From the IMG/VR virus record IMGVR_UViG_3300036760_000150, positions 1-64,000 of that record: a DNA stretch of 64,000 nucleotides. One strand, 5' to 3'. A program made the position numbers and the translations under genes. Positions 8,214 through 18,065 of the stretch are shown here, piece after piece; positions within the stretch are counted from its first letter, which is position 1; every line of letters begins with the position of its first letter. The notes under the pieces were generated by a model, which saw nothing but the letters and a program-made list of their open reading frames with translations, was not told where the DNA came from and did not search any database. The stretch comes from a virus.

Positions 8214-9709
8214 TGCCCATAACTTTCAGTGCAGCAGACAGGAAGGCGATCACGCGTAGGCAGGTTAACATACTTGCCGAGAACAACGCGTTCGACCAGA
8301 CCACAACCGCGTTGGCTGCACAGAAAGCTAAGTTACTTGAGGTGGACAACAGCAACTCCATCTTCTACGACTTCTACGACACACAAGCCAGAGCTTACGA
8401 GGACGAGGCTAGGTACATGGATGGACAGGTCTCTTCTGAGTATACACCCACCAACCTAGACGACGCTGGTCAGTTCGGTGTAGGTGGTCCGTTCTTCCCA
8501 AACACGACGCCTAACGTCTACATAAGATCCATACCGTTGATACAAGACGGACTCAACACGAACAACAAGGTGAGGGGACGTTTTCACACGACATCGACAG
8601 ACTCTGCCTACGAACTTAACATCTTGTCCAACACGGACTCGTCGTTCATAGGGCTTGAGCAGCTTGTAAACTTCTTGGCGACAGGCGTAACCGGTGCGAC
8701 ACCAGCTGTTAGTAACATCACGTCGTTCTCCGGTGACCAGTTGGTAGTGACCAGCACTACAAACTTCTTGGCTGGTGAGTACATATACGTGGGCACATCA
8801 GGCAGTAGCGGTATATACAAGATCTTGTCTGTGGATAACGCAACCTACATGACTGTCGAGGATGTGGTGCCAGCGGCTGTGCAGCCCACGTCTGGAACTG
8901 CAGACAACACGGTGGTCGGGTTCAACGCTACCGAGAGGCAGACGTTGGTGTCTACCACGTGGCAGGAGATCCTCACCAACCTTGCCAGCTACATAGCGTC
9001 TAGGGTATCTAGCTGGGAAGGAAAAGTTGACTCACAGGTAATCTCGCTCGGTATTCAGAACGACGACCGAACCACGCAGGCTACTGAGAACGCTGCAGCG
9101 CTGGCCGATGTGACCAACACGAAGTCTGTCATAGACACATGGCAGGCACTCTCGAACACAGGCGTAGGTGGCAAGTACACGTCTGCAGGGTTGAGCCCTG
9201 TGTCCACCGAGGTAAACGCTAGGCAGTCTTTCATACCTACAAGGATAACACAGATCGAGACGGCTCTAGGAGACAACTCGTCTGATGCTTTGTCGCAGAG
9301 CGGTGACACCTTCACAGCTGTGGACCTGACCAACAGCTACTACCGTCGGTACGTGTGGATCAATATAAGGATCAACAGGACTAGCGGCAGCCTCAGACGG
9401 TTCTACGCGTCCGACCAGTCGTCCAGCAAGGTAGCCGAACTTAAGGCAGACAACCTCGCCGTGAAGGCGCAGTACGACTCGTACTTCACCACAGTCTCTG
9501 TTGAGTTCGTTGATGGGTCAGACATCATATACGTCACGACCACGTCAGGGTTCTCTGTGAGCGACTCTGTAAAGGTGCTCAGTGAGACGCAAGCTGAGCT
9601 GCCAGCCACCGTGGAAGACATACTAGACGTCAAAACTCTAAGGTTGTCGATGCCAGTGCCTGTGACGTACCAAGCTTCTGATGTGATGCGAATGTTCAAG
9701 CAACTGTGA
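8213..9709 (+). CDS. Virion structural protein, probably baseplate, 498 aa
   Basis: A Ser/Thr-rich, beta-prone protein with a helical N-terminus (residues 1-70). An internal FLAGEYIYVGTSGSSGIYKI module near residue 183 resembles small beta domains in the other baseplate genes here, and a similar one, TTTSGFSVSDSVKVLS, lies near residue 445. It is placed between the spike and the LysM/gp25 fusion. I do not recognise a named family; structural assignment comes from context and composition. Confidence 0.65.
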   Translation: MPITFSAADRKAITRRQVNILAENNAFDQTTTALAAQKAKLLEVDNSNSIFYDFYDTQARAYEDEARYMDGQVSSEYTPTNLDDAGQFGVGGPFFPNTTPNVYIRSIPLIQDGLNTNNKVRGRFHTTSTDSAYELNILSNTDSSFIGLEQLVNFLATGVTGATPAVSNITSFSGDQLVVTSTTNFLAGEYIYVGTSGSSGIYKILSVDNATYMTVEDVVPAAVQPTSGTADNTVVGFNATERQTLVSTTWQEILTNLASYIASRVSSWEGKVDSQVISLGIQNDDRTTQATENAAALADVTNTKSVIDTWQALSNTGVGGKYTSAGLSPVSTEVNARQSFIPTRITQIETALGDNSSDALSQSGDTFTAVDLTNSYYRRYVWINIRINRTSGSLRRFYASDQSSSKVAELKADNLAVKAQYDSYFTTVSVEFVDGSDIIYVTTTSGFSVSDSVKVLSETQAELPATVEDILDVKTLRLSMPVPVTYQASDVMRMFKQL

Positions 9710-9760
9710 TGCGTAGATTATAGTTACCAATCTCCGCATGTACGGTTCAACATACTCCTT

Positions 9761-9785
9761 AGATCACAAGTCCTTGTTGTGGTCT
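9761..9785 (+). other. RNA hairpin in a 97-bp gap
   Basis: AGATCACAA (9761-9769) and TTGTGGTCT (9777-9785) form a 9-bp stem with one G-U pair and a 7-base loop. There is no T-run, so it is not a standard terminator; it may be a processing or stability element. The AAAAGGAA ribosome-binding site of the next gene follows. The same gap holds AATCTCCGCATGTACGG at 9729, a weak match to the late element. Confidence 0.45.
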
Positions 9786-9806
9786 GAGACTTAAAAGGAA
9801 CTTACC

Positions 9807-12395
9807 ATGGCCAACAACTTCTTCGGCAACTTCAACCTCAACTTCCCACCGCAGCTAGGTGACCTGTTCAAGCCTGCCCAGCAGCTTGGTCCTCAGGGTA
9901 TCGAGCTTACCACCGAGAAGCCAGGTCCGGCATCCAACGCCGACCCCAACATAGCGGTAAACGACAGCAACCAGTCTGGCCTGGACATGAACACAGCCAG
10001 CTCTCCGAGAGACTTCGGTGTCTTCCGTGGGATCAACGACCTCATCAACAACTCGCTCATGCAGCGCGGCAACGGTTGGTTCGAGTACCAGGCCACCAGG
10101 TGGTCTAAGAACTTCTACTACCGCTTCGTCATATTCGAGGTGTCGACATCTGGCATGTCTGGTGCCCCTAGCTACACGCCAGTTGCTTCTTTCAAGCTGC
10201 CGATAAACCCGCAGAACATACAGATAACAACACCTTTCGCCTCCAAGCTGACGGTCACAAGCGACGGCATCTATGAGGAGCACAATGGCATCCCTATAAA
10301 AGAGATATCTATCAGTGGCACCACGGGTGTCCTGCCAAACAGGAAGGCGGTCGGTCAGGCGGACGGGCAGCTGTCTCCGTTCGGTCAACTAGCGTCTGCT
10401 GTCGCACCCAACACGGTGAGGGCGATCAGCCAGACCGTGTCGTCGGTGCAGAACCTTATAAGCTCCTTCGACAGCGTGCTCAACAACACGCAGGGGTCAG
10501 GGCAGAACACCAGTGAGGCTATACTCACCGGGTACGGACAGTTTCACCTGATGAGGTTGTTCCTTGAGGGCTACGCAGCGCTGAAGATATCGAAGGGTGG
10601 CAACAAGTACAGGTTAGCACTACACATGCCTAAGGACAACATAACATACCTGATAAAACCTGGTCAGTTCACTATGTCCAAGAGTATCGACAGCCCGATG
10701 GAGTACAGGTACGCCTTCAGCGCGACCGCATGGGGAACGATACAGAACTTCGGCAGCAAGGCACGTGAGTCGCAGGGTCTCAACCAGTTCAACATACTCA
10801 AAGGTAAAGTGTTGGACGTGTTGCTAAACACAAGAAGGACGCTGTCTCAGTTCAGGAACACGTTGCAGGCTGTCAAGTCCGACTACGCTCAAACTGTGGC
10901 TGGTCCACTAAACCTAGCCATCCTGGCGCTGAAAGACATCGGCGGCGTCGGCAAGACGATGGTCGACTACGGTGGAGAGCTTGGCAGCTTCGTCAAGAGT
11001 GTCAGTCCTACAATCATAATAGATGTCGATCGCTTCCCGAGCATACCAGCATCCACCAAACAGAAGGTCAAGGGAGCAAAGGACGACCTGTTGTCTACCA
11101 AGAACAGCTCAGACAGACAGACGTTGCAGCCTGTTGTCGGAGGTTCCAGTGGGACAGTTGGCAACTCAGTGTCTTTCTCTCAGGACCAGGGTGTCAACGT
11201 CGACTCGGCCACCTTGTTCGAGGTGATGGACTCTGTGAATGTGTCTGCGATACCTCTCACAAGCGGTCAGCTGCAGGTGGTCAACCAGTTCGACGAGCAG
11301 GCAAGACTTATTCGCCGCAAAGACTACGAGATACTTATCGGTAACCTAGACAAGCTTCAGCAAGCTATCGAGGCCACCGAGATGGACGAGTCCAAGTTCG
11401 ACATCGACTACGCCTTGAACGACTCAAAGATACACCTGTTCTCCCTCATAGCTGACAACTCCTACGACGATCAGTTCACAGTGAAGTCGCTACAGTTCTG
11501 GAAGGTGAAAGCCAACGCGTCTGGTATGACGTTCCAAGACTCCTCGTCCAAGTTCTCCGTGCCTTTCCCACTAAGCGGTACGCTTGAGTGGATCGCTCAG
11601 ACATACCTAGGTGATCCTACCAGGTGGATAGAGATAGCAGCACTCAACAACCTCCAAGCTCCGTACGTGGACGAGGATGGTTTTGAGAGATCCTTCCTAT
11701 CCAACGGCAGTGAGAACCAGTTCAACGTATCCAGTGTTGAGAACTTGTTCGTAGGTCAAGCCGTGCTGATCTCAAGCGATAGTCAGTTCCCTTCTGCACG
11801 TAAGATATTGATAATAAAAGAGATATCACCAAACAACTTCCTCATACAGGTGGACGGTGAGGACAACTTGTCTGACTTCACCGCAGCAGAGAACGCCAAG
11901 ATGAAGGCGTACCTACCTTACACCACCAACAGTGCCAAGCGCATCTACATACCAAGTCCACAGACGTCTCTTGTGCCTGAGGAATCGACCAGACCAATCA
12001 GCTCCATACCGGACAGCGACCTGGTTCGGTTCGCGAAGGTGGACTTGTTGTTGACACAAGACGGTGACCTATCATTGTCAAGCGATGGGTTCGCCAACCT
12101 AGCTTTCGGTGCGAACAACCTGGTGCAGGCCGCCAGACTTAAACTAGTCTCAACGCTCAGCTCTGTGTTAGGTCACCCTGAGTACGGAAACCCGTTCGAG
12201 GTGGGTGAGGTCACAGCCAACATAACACCGTCTAAGGTTAAGGAGCAGCTCAACTCGGCGTTCGAGAGCGACCCTAGGTTCCTAGGCATAGACCAGTTCA
12301 GGCTTGAGATCAACAACGGCACAGCCAAGCTAGACCTGACCACGAACCTGACGTTCGGCAACTCTGTGTTGCCTCTAAGTTTTAATTTAAATTAA
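9807..12395 (+). CDS. Baseplate wedge fusion: LysM-like plus gp25/GpW-like domains, 862 aa
   Basis: The N-terminal half holds a FKLPINPQNIQITTPFASKL segment (~residues 130-150) that I associate with baseplate proteins of other large phages. Residues ~589-615 (LEWIAQTYLGDPTRWIEIA) are LysM/gp53-like. Residues ~744-862 match the T4 gp25 / P2 W fold: a run with D.D L, a helix ending VLGHPEYGNPF, then SKVKEQLNSAFESDPRF and paired strands. In T4 gp53 and gp25 are separate wedge proteins, gp25 starting sheath polymerisation; here they appear fused. It precedes the gp6-like gene. Confidence 0.72.
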   Translation: MANNFFGNFNLNFPPQLGDLFKPAQQLGPQGIELTTEKPGPASNADPNIAVNDSNQSGLDMNTASSPRDFGVFRGINDLINNSLMQRGNGWFEYQATRWSKNFYYRFVIFEVSTSGMSGAPSYTPVASFKLPINPQNIQITTPFASKLTVTSDGIYEEHNGIPIKEISISGTTGVLPNRKAVGQADGQLSPFGQLASAVAPNTVRAISQTVSSVQNLISSFDSVLNNTQGSGQNTSEAILTGYGQFHLMRLFLEGYAALKISKGGNKYRLALHMPKDNITYLIKPGQFTMSKSIDSPMEYRYAFSATAWGTIQNFGSKARESQGLNQFNILKGKVLDVLLNTRRTLSQFRNTLQAVKSDYAQTVAGPLNLAILALKDIGGVGKTMVDYGGELGSFVKSVSPTIIIDVDRFPSIPASTKQKVKGAKDDLLSTKNSSDRQTLQPVVGGSSGTVGNSVSFSQDQGVNVDSATLFEVMDSVNVSAIPLTSGQLQVVNQFDEQARLIRRKDYEILIGNLDKLQQAIEATEMDESKFDIDYALNDSKIHLFSLIADNSYDDQFTVKSLQFWKVKANASGMTFQDSSSKFSVPFPLSGTLEWIAQTYLGDPTRWIEIAALNNLQAPYVDEDGFERSFLSNGSENQFNVSSVENLFVGQAVLISSDSQFPSARKILIIKEISPNNFLIQVDGEDNLSDFTAAENAKMKAYLPYTTNSAKRIYIPSPQTSLVPEESTRPISSIPDSDLVRFAKVDLLLTQDGDLSLSSDGFANLAFGANNLVQAARLKLVSTLSSVLGHPEYGNPFEVGEVTANITPSKVKEQLNSAFESDPRFLGIDQFRLEINNGTAKLDLTTNLTFGNSVLPLSFNLN

Positions 12396-12420
12396 CAATA
12401 ACAACTAGTTAGATGAGAAA

Positions 12421-12440
12421 CTTAATCTTACATGTACCCC
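12421..12440 (+). promoter_or_regulatory. Putative late-promoter element, copy 2
   Basis: CTTAATCTT (12421-12429), four bases, GTACCCC (12434-12440), then a C-rich leader TCCATCAACCCACGTCC. The start codon is 66 bases downstream of the element. Compare copies at 1868 and 20126. Confidence 0.5.
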
Positions 12441-12486
12441 TCCATCAACCCACGTCCTGTGCGGCCTTAGTTTTAAGAGAGTAGAT

Positions 12487-15400
12487 ATGGCGTTAACCCC
12501 AGTAGCTCGGTCATTCCAACAGATCCGCAACGAGATGATGAACGTCGTCGTGGCAGAGACCGGCATCAACGACACCAACGTCGGCAGTGCGATCCGCAGC
12601 ATAGTAGAGTCAGCTGCCATGTCAGATTTCAAGAGTCAGTCCAGCATCATAGCTGTCTTGAACTCGCAGGACATTGACCGCGCCACAGGCTCTGACCTAG
12701 ACAAGATCGGTAAGGCTGCAGGCGTCGACAGGCCGCAGGCTAAGTCGTCTAGTGGTCTGGTGACCATAGGGTCGTCTAGCTTCACCAAGATATCAACCAA
12801 AGTGTACGCTGGCACAGCAGCCCCTCCTGCAGGGTCCAACACCATCAACATCTCGGACGGGTCTAGGTTCCCGAATACCGGGTCTATCTACATCGGTCGT
12901 GGCACATCGAACCTCGAAGGTCCGATACCTTACTCGTCTGTGTCTCAGGTCGGAAACTACTTCCAGCTGACGTTGTCGTCACCAACCACGAAGAACCACA
13001 ACATATCAGAGTCTGTGATACTAGCCCAAGGCGGCAACAGGGTGGTGTCTGCTGGAGCTGTCGTCCAGACGAAAGCTAACGACACCAACCCATCTGTCAA
13101 GTTCACGGTGATCAACAACGTGACTGTGCCAGACGGTGAGGAGTCAGTAAGCGGAGTGCCTGTGGCAGCGACACAACCTGGTACTGTTGGCAACGTGGCT
13201 GCCAACTCCGTGGTTGAGTTCGCCTCTACATCTTTCCCAGCGGCGTTCGTCACCAACCCTACAGCGTTCATATCTGGCAGAGATCAACTTTCAGACCGTG
13301 ACTACCGCGACCTGATCAAGAAGAGTGCACAGAACAAGACCAAGGGTACTCCACAGGCTATCGAGAGTGCGTCTATCGGCGTGATAAGCACCGACGACAA
13401 CAAGACAGTCACATCAGCTAAGGTAAGACCTTCACCCAACCGTGAGGAACCTGCCATCCTGTTCCTAGACGATGGGACCGCGTATCAACCTCTCATCTTC
13501 GGACAAGGCTTCGAGCCGGTAGTAGACAACGCAGCTGGCTCAGAGAAGTTCCTGCAGCTACAACATGAGGATATCACAAGGGCGACGTTGATCTCGACGT
13601 TCAGCACACCTTTCGCGTTGACTGCAGATATGACCTTGGCTGTGAAGGTCGGTGGTGTGTTGTCTGAGCACATATTCCAGAGCACTGACTTCGCCACACA
13701 GCTGGCCGCTGACACATTTGAGGTTGTCAACTCCATAAACCAGAACACAAGCTTGTTGTTCTCAGCCAGAGCCCTAGCCAACAGTCAGAGGGTCGCGATA
13801 TTCGCGAAGTCGTTCAAGAACGAAGATGTCAAAGTTGTACCACCTTCGATCGGCACCAACGCCAACGACTTCATAGGGTTGTCAACCAACCTAACCTACA
13901 GTTTAAGGTTGTACAAAAACGATGAGCTTCTGTACAAAGACGGTGTCATCCCTACCGCGTTAAGCATAGAGCAGGCTGACTGGAACGCGATAGCGTTCGT
14001 TAACGGTGCTACTCTTCAGTTCGCTGTGGATGGTACACCAACACAGACCGTTACATTCCTCGACGCAGACTTCGTGCCGTTCGGTTACACCACAGTGTCA
14101 GCTGGTAACAGCCTTGAGTCTTTCGTGTCGATAATAAACTCAAAGGCTGCTGGATTAACTGCCACAGTTCTTGGTAACCAGATCAAGGTGGTGTCCAACA
14201 AAGACAACAACGACTCAGCGTCTCTTGAGGTTGTTGGTGGAACCTTGGTCACTTCTGGAAACATGTTCGACGCAGCCTTCTCCCAAGGACAGAGCAGCGA
14301 CTACGCACTCAACCGTGCCACAGGTCAGGTCGAGCTGTCAAATGTGTTGTCTGCTGGTGATATCCTAACAGCTGGGTCGCGCAACACACGTGGTTTTGTC
14401 GACTCAGGCTCGTTCAGCACCAACGCAGTGTCTTTTGTCACAACTGTAAACGACCCTACACCTAAGTTGTACTTCGTAGTTGATGCTCCTGCAGAGAGAG
14501 TGTCTGCTGGTGTAACAACTGGGTCAGGTATAACTGTAACCAACCCAAGCAGCACCAACTGGGTGTACACATCCTCAGTAGGGTCTGCTTTCACTAACGT
14601 CCTACCTGGTGACTGGGCTCTGATCGTCAGCAAGAACATCCCTGACAGCAGCAACAACAAAGGTTTCTGGAGGGTGACAGCCTCCACGGCTAGCAGCTTC
14701 ACCGTCCAGAAGGTTGCTGGCACAGCAACAGCTTACGTTGCTGCCAGCAACGACGACATCATATTCATAAGGTCTGACGCTGGTATACAACAAGTCAACT
14801 TAGGAACTGGTACACAGACCCTCGGCGCCGTCGCAGCCAACATAACATCTGCGTTGGTCGGTGGGTTCGCCATCGTGCAGAGCGCCAAGAAGGTCAGGGT
14901 GTTCACCAACACCTTCGCTTCTAGTGGTTCTATGTTCATGGCTGGTATGAACGACCCGGCAAAGGTTCTTGAGTTCACCGTAGCATCGTTTGACCTAAGC
15001 GATGTAAGTCACACAGCGTTCGTCGAGTCTGACAACTCAGAGTTGACGATACCTGACTTCCTACATGACTACGTCACAGCCAACAACAGTGTGCTGCCAC
15101 CTCCAGTTATCGACAGGACTTTGACCACAAACGCCACCTTGTCTACATACATACCTCCTAACAGGGTGCTGTCTTTCTTGGATGCCTACTCAAGGGTGTG
15201 CAACAACGAAGATCTTTACTCGATGATAGCCTCGATATCTGGGACCACAGTTGTGATACGTGGCAACAACAGGATGAGAGACATCATAACCAACGATAGG
15301 TACTTCACGGCATCATCGTTCAACTTCAGCGGTGAAGACAACCTGGTCGTGATCATCGACAAGGATGCTGTCAACAAATCGCTCAACATCCAGATGTACA

Positions 15401-18057
15401 GGAACGGCACGGTCAGCAGTCAGACCCCTCCGACGTTGAGCACGTTCACCGCGTACGACACAGATCTAAGTGTTACCGGCAACTGGCCTCAGTCCTTTGG
15501 CGACAACTTCGACTTCGAGGACTTCAAGGTCTTGTTCAAGTCACGTCAGATACTAGACCCGTCTGGCGCCAACAACGCTATGCTGCTCAGGCATGTGAAG
15601 TACGGGTCTACGGGTGACCAGTACAGAGTGGGTCTGTTCTACCCAGTAACACCAAGCTCTGGTATGTCACACACCATCAGCGTGGGAGAGCTGACCAAGG
15701 TAAAGGTTGCCTTAGCCTCAGACGTGTCCAAGGTAGGTTCGTGGGCTGCAGGTTCTCAGTTCAACGTGACTAACCCAGTCGGTAACACGTACAGGTACAG
15801 CCACAACGGTACAGGTCCTGCTCCGAACTTCACAACAGCCCTACCATCACCTATAGTTCCTGGAGACATCGTCACTGTATCATCTAGCTCACCGTTCTCA
15901 ATCGGGAACGAGGGTACCTTCCGAGTCACAGCCGTCACATCACTGTACTTCGAGGTTACAAATGCATCTGGTGTAGTCGAGTCTAACATACAGCTGAACA
16001 ACGTCAACGACTTCCTGTTCTACGCGTTGGATGCCACCTTCAACACAGCAAACGCGATAGCCGAGTACGTGAACTCCAACATGCCTGATCATCTTTTTGT
16101 CTCACAGCTTGAGTCAGGGGTTGGTGTCGCCACCACATCTACGTTTGAAGACACTGCCAGTGAGTACGTGTCGTTGGTTGACGGTGAGAACTGGTTGTCG
16201 TCCAGCAACATAGGCACCACATCCACACCGTTGAACCAGTTCGTACTTAAGGTACCAAGGCAGCTTGCTGACTCTGTGTCTCCTCCGTACAGCATCGTAG
16301 GTGAGATGTTCAGGGTAGTTCCCACGATGGCTGACCATGTATCTCGTTTCCTAAACAGGTTCGCTGTCACAGGGTTGTCTTCTCTAGCTAACTTGAACAC
16401 ATCAAGTAGAGCTGGCAAAGTACAGGTCTACAGCAACCTGTTCGGTAGCAACGGTGCTGTCCAAGTAGGTGGTGGCACAGCTAACAAGATAGATGCTGCT
16501 GCACAGAGCAGTGGGAACATAGTAGACACTACGTTCACGAAGTTCAACATCAACACATCTGACAGCCTAGGCATCATGGCGGGACAATGGGTCAAGGTGA
16601 CCAACACCAACGTGCAAGCCAAGTCAGTGGTGTTCGGCTCATCTTCACAGCTACAGATCACACCAAACAGTCCTACAACTGGGTTCTCTCAGGTCGACAT
16701 AGCAAACACGTCCTACAGCATAGTTGCTCTCACTGGCGCTGTTCGTCTAAGCAACGTCGTCACGATCACAACTACAACACCTCACTCATTCTCGGTGGAT
16801 CAGACTGTCACGATAGCTAGCGTCACAAACGCATCGTTCAACGGAACATTCCTGGTGACATCTACTCCTACCACCACCACGTTTACCTACTCACAGGTTG
16901 CCGCAAACGCCACCTCTGGAGGTGGTACAGCAACAGGGCCGTTTGGTCTTGGGACGTTCCAGGTACCTAGGTCTCACAGTGGTGATGCCACAACTGAGGT
17001 CAGGTTCGAGCGACAGGCGCAGTTCGTGTGTCTCAGCTGGACAGGTACAGGCACCGCACCCAACTTCCTAGGTGGTGGCGTAAGAGAGGGTGACTGGGTG
17101 GTCGTCGGTGGATCGTCCATCGACGTGCTGAACCAAGGTACATTCAAGGTGGTCAAGTTGTTCGGCTCCAACACACTGTACATAGAGAACAACAACGCAG
17201 TGAAAGAGAACGTGGTGTTGAGCGCAAGCTCAGACTTGAGGTTCTACAGCTACGACAGCGTCATGCCTGGCGACGAGTTCGTAGTGTCCGGTGATGCCTT
17301 AGGTTCATCAAACAACGGCAGCTTCACGGTTGTCAGCAGCACTTCGCCATCTATACCGTTCCCAACACCTAACACTATATACGTGGTCGGCATCATGACT
17401 GCGTTCGGCCCTGCCTCCCTAGGCACTGGTGCAAGCGAGGTTAAGGTGAACGAAGATGTACCTCTAACTCTGTACAAGAGGATCGCCAACGTCGCTGTAG
17501 ACCCTAACGACCCAGCAGACTTCAACGTGGTTGTGGAGACTACAGAGCTTGGTGCAAAGATCAACACAGACGCTGGCTCGTTCATCAGCCTGGTGAGTCG
17601 TCTAGACTTCAACACCATGGTCAACGTTGGAGAAGACTCGTACAAGTTCTACGGCGGTTTGATCCACGCTACAGGTGTTGTCATAAGAGGTTCTCAGTCA
17701 GACCCTATCACCTACCCTGGTGTAGCTGCTACCGGATCGTACATAGAGATCGACGCAGCCCTCCCTAAGAGGATAAGGTTGTCGATCGTCATAAGGAACA
17801 TAACAGGTACACCGTTCACGGTGCTGAAGACTAGGGTGCAGAACGTCGTGTCTGCCTACGTCAACTCACTAGGTGTCAACCAGTCAGTTGTGTTCTCTCA
17901 GATAGTGTCTGTGGCCAACTCGGTCGACGGTGTGCAGGCAGTTGCCATATCGTCACCTCTGTACGACGCAACACATGACCTGATAACAGTCCAACCAAAT
18001 GAAAAACCAGTTATAGTCGACGTAAATGCCGACATCATCGTGAGCTTACCTACCTAA
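12487..18057 (+). CDS. Giant baseplate wedge protein, J/gp6-like, 1856 aa
   Basis: The N-terminus (helical, ending DLDKIGKAAGVDRP) and the PGTVGNVAANSVVEF motif near residue 232 are hallmarks of Baseplate_J proteins. The last ~150 residues (LKTRVQNVVSAYVNSLGVN, then VSVANSVDGVQAVAISSP) match the J C-terminus. Usual J/gp6 proteins are about 300-650 residues. Here more than 1000 extra residues of repeated small beta domains lie between, including an FCCH-like module at ~1419-1485 and PGDxxxV...NxGTFxV repeats. They may decorate the wedge or bind receptors. Starts at ATG 12487 after AGAGAG. Confidence 0.8.
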   Translation: MALTPVARSFQQIRNEMMNVVVAETGINDTNVGSAIRSIVESAAMSDFKSQSSIIAVLNSQDIDRATGSDLDKIGKAAGVDRPQAKSSSGLVTIGSSSFTKISTKVYAGTAAPPAGSNTINISDGSRFPNTGSIYIGRGTSNLEGPIPYSSVSQVGNYFQLTLSSPTTKNHNISESVILAQGGNRVVSAGAVVQTKANDTNPSVKFTVINNVTVPDGEESVSGVPVAATQPGTVGNVAANSVVEFASTSFPAAFVTNPTAFISGRDQLSDRDYRDLIKKSAQNKTKGTPQAIESASIGVISTDDNKTVTSAKVRPSPNREEPAILFLDDGTAYQPLIFGQGFEPVVDNAAGSEKFLQLQHEDITRATLISTFSTPFALTADMTLAVKVGGVLSEHIFQSTDFATQLAADTFEVVNSINQNTSLLFSARALANSQRVAIFAKSFKNEDVKVVPPSIGTNANDFIGLSTNLTYSLRLYKNDELLYKDGVIPTALSIEQADWNAIAFVNGATLQFAVDGTPTQTVTFLDADFVPFGYTTVSAGNSLESFVSIINSKAAGLTATVLGNQIKVVSNKDNNDSASLEVVGGTLVTSGNMFDAAFSQGQSSDYALNRATGQVELSNVLSAGDILTAGSRNTRGFVDSGSFSTNAVSFVTTVNDPTPKLYFVVDAPAERVSAGVTTGSGITVTNPSSTNWVYTSSVGSAFTNVLPGDWALIVSKNIPDSSNNKGFWRVTASTASSFTVQKVAGTATAYVAASNDDIIFIRSDAGIQQVNLGTGTQTLGAVAANITSALVGGFAIVQSAKKVRVFTNTFASSGSMFMAGMNDPAKVLEFTVASFDLSDVSHTAFVESDNSELTIPDFLHDYVTANNSVLPPPVIDRTLTTNATLSTYIPPNRVLSFLDAYSRVCNNEDLYSMIASISGTTVVIRGNNRMRDIITNDRYFTASSFNFSGEDNLVVIIDKDAVNKSLNIQMYRNGTVSSQTPPTLSTFTAYDTDLSVTGNWPQSFGDNFDFEDFKVLFKSRQILDPSGANNAMLLRHVKYGSTGDQYRVGLFYPVTPSSGMSHTISVGELTKVKVALASDVSKVGSWAAGSQFNVTNPVGNTYRYSHNGTGPAPNFTTALPSPIVPGDIVTVSSSSPFSIGNEGTFRVTAVTSLYFEVTNASGVVESNIQLNNVNDFLFYALDATFNTANAIAEYVNSNMPDHLFVSQLESGVGVATTSTFEDTASEYVSLVDGENWLSSSNIGTTSTPLNQFVLKVPRQLADSVSPPYSIVGEMFRVVPTMADHVSRFLNRFAVTGLSSLANLNTSSRAGKVQVYSNLFGSNGAVQVGGGTANKIDAAAQSSGNIVDTTFTKFNINTSDSLGIMAGQWVKVTNTNVQAKSVVFGSSSQLQITPNSPTTGFSQVDIANTSYSIVALTGAVRLSNVVTITTTTPHSFSVDQTVTIASVTNASFNGTFLVTSTPTTTTFTYSQVAANATSGGGTATGPFGLGTFQVPRSHSGDATTEVRFERQAQFVCLSWTGTGTAPNFLGGGVREGDWVVVGGSSIDVLNQGTFKVVKLFGSNTLYIENNNAVKENVVLSASSDLRFYSYDSVMPGDEFVVSGDALGSSNNGSFTVVSSTSPSIPFPTPNTIYVVGIMTAFGPASLGTGASEVKVNEDVPLTLYKRIANVAVDPNDPADFNVVVETTELGAKINTDAGSFISLVSRLDFNTMVNVGEDSYKFYGGLIHATGVVIRGSQSDPITYPGVAATGSYIEIDAALPKRIRLSIVIRNITGTPFTVLKTRVQNVVSAYVNSLGVNQSVVFSQIVSVANSVDGVQAVAISSPLYDATHDLITVQPNEKPVIVDVNADIIVSLPT

Positions 18058-18065
18058 GGTGAATG

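Noticed and set aside
9855-10388. Minus-strand frame of 177 codons
   Set aside because: Opposite the baseplate fusion gene, with no ribosome-binding site or neighbours on that strand.
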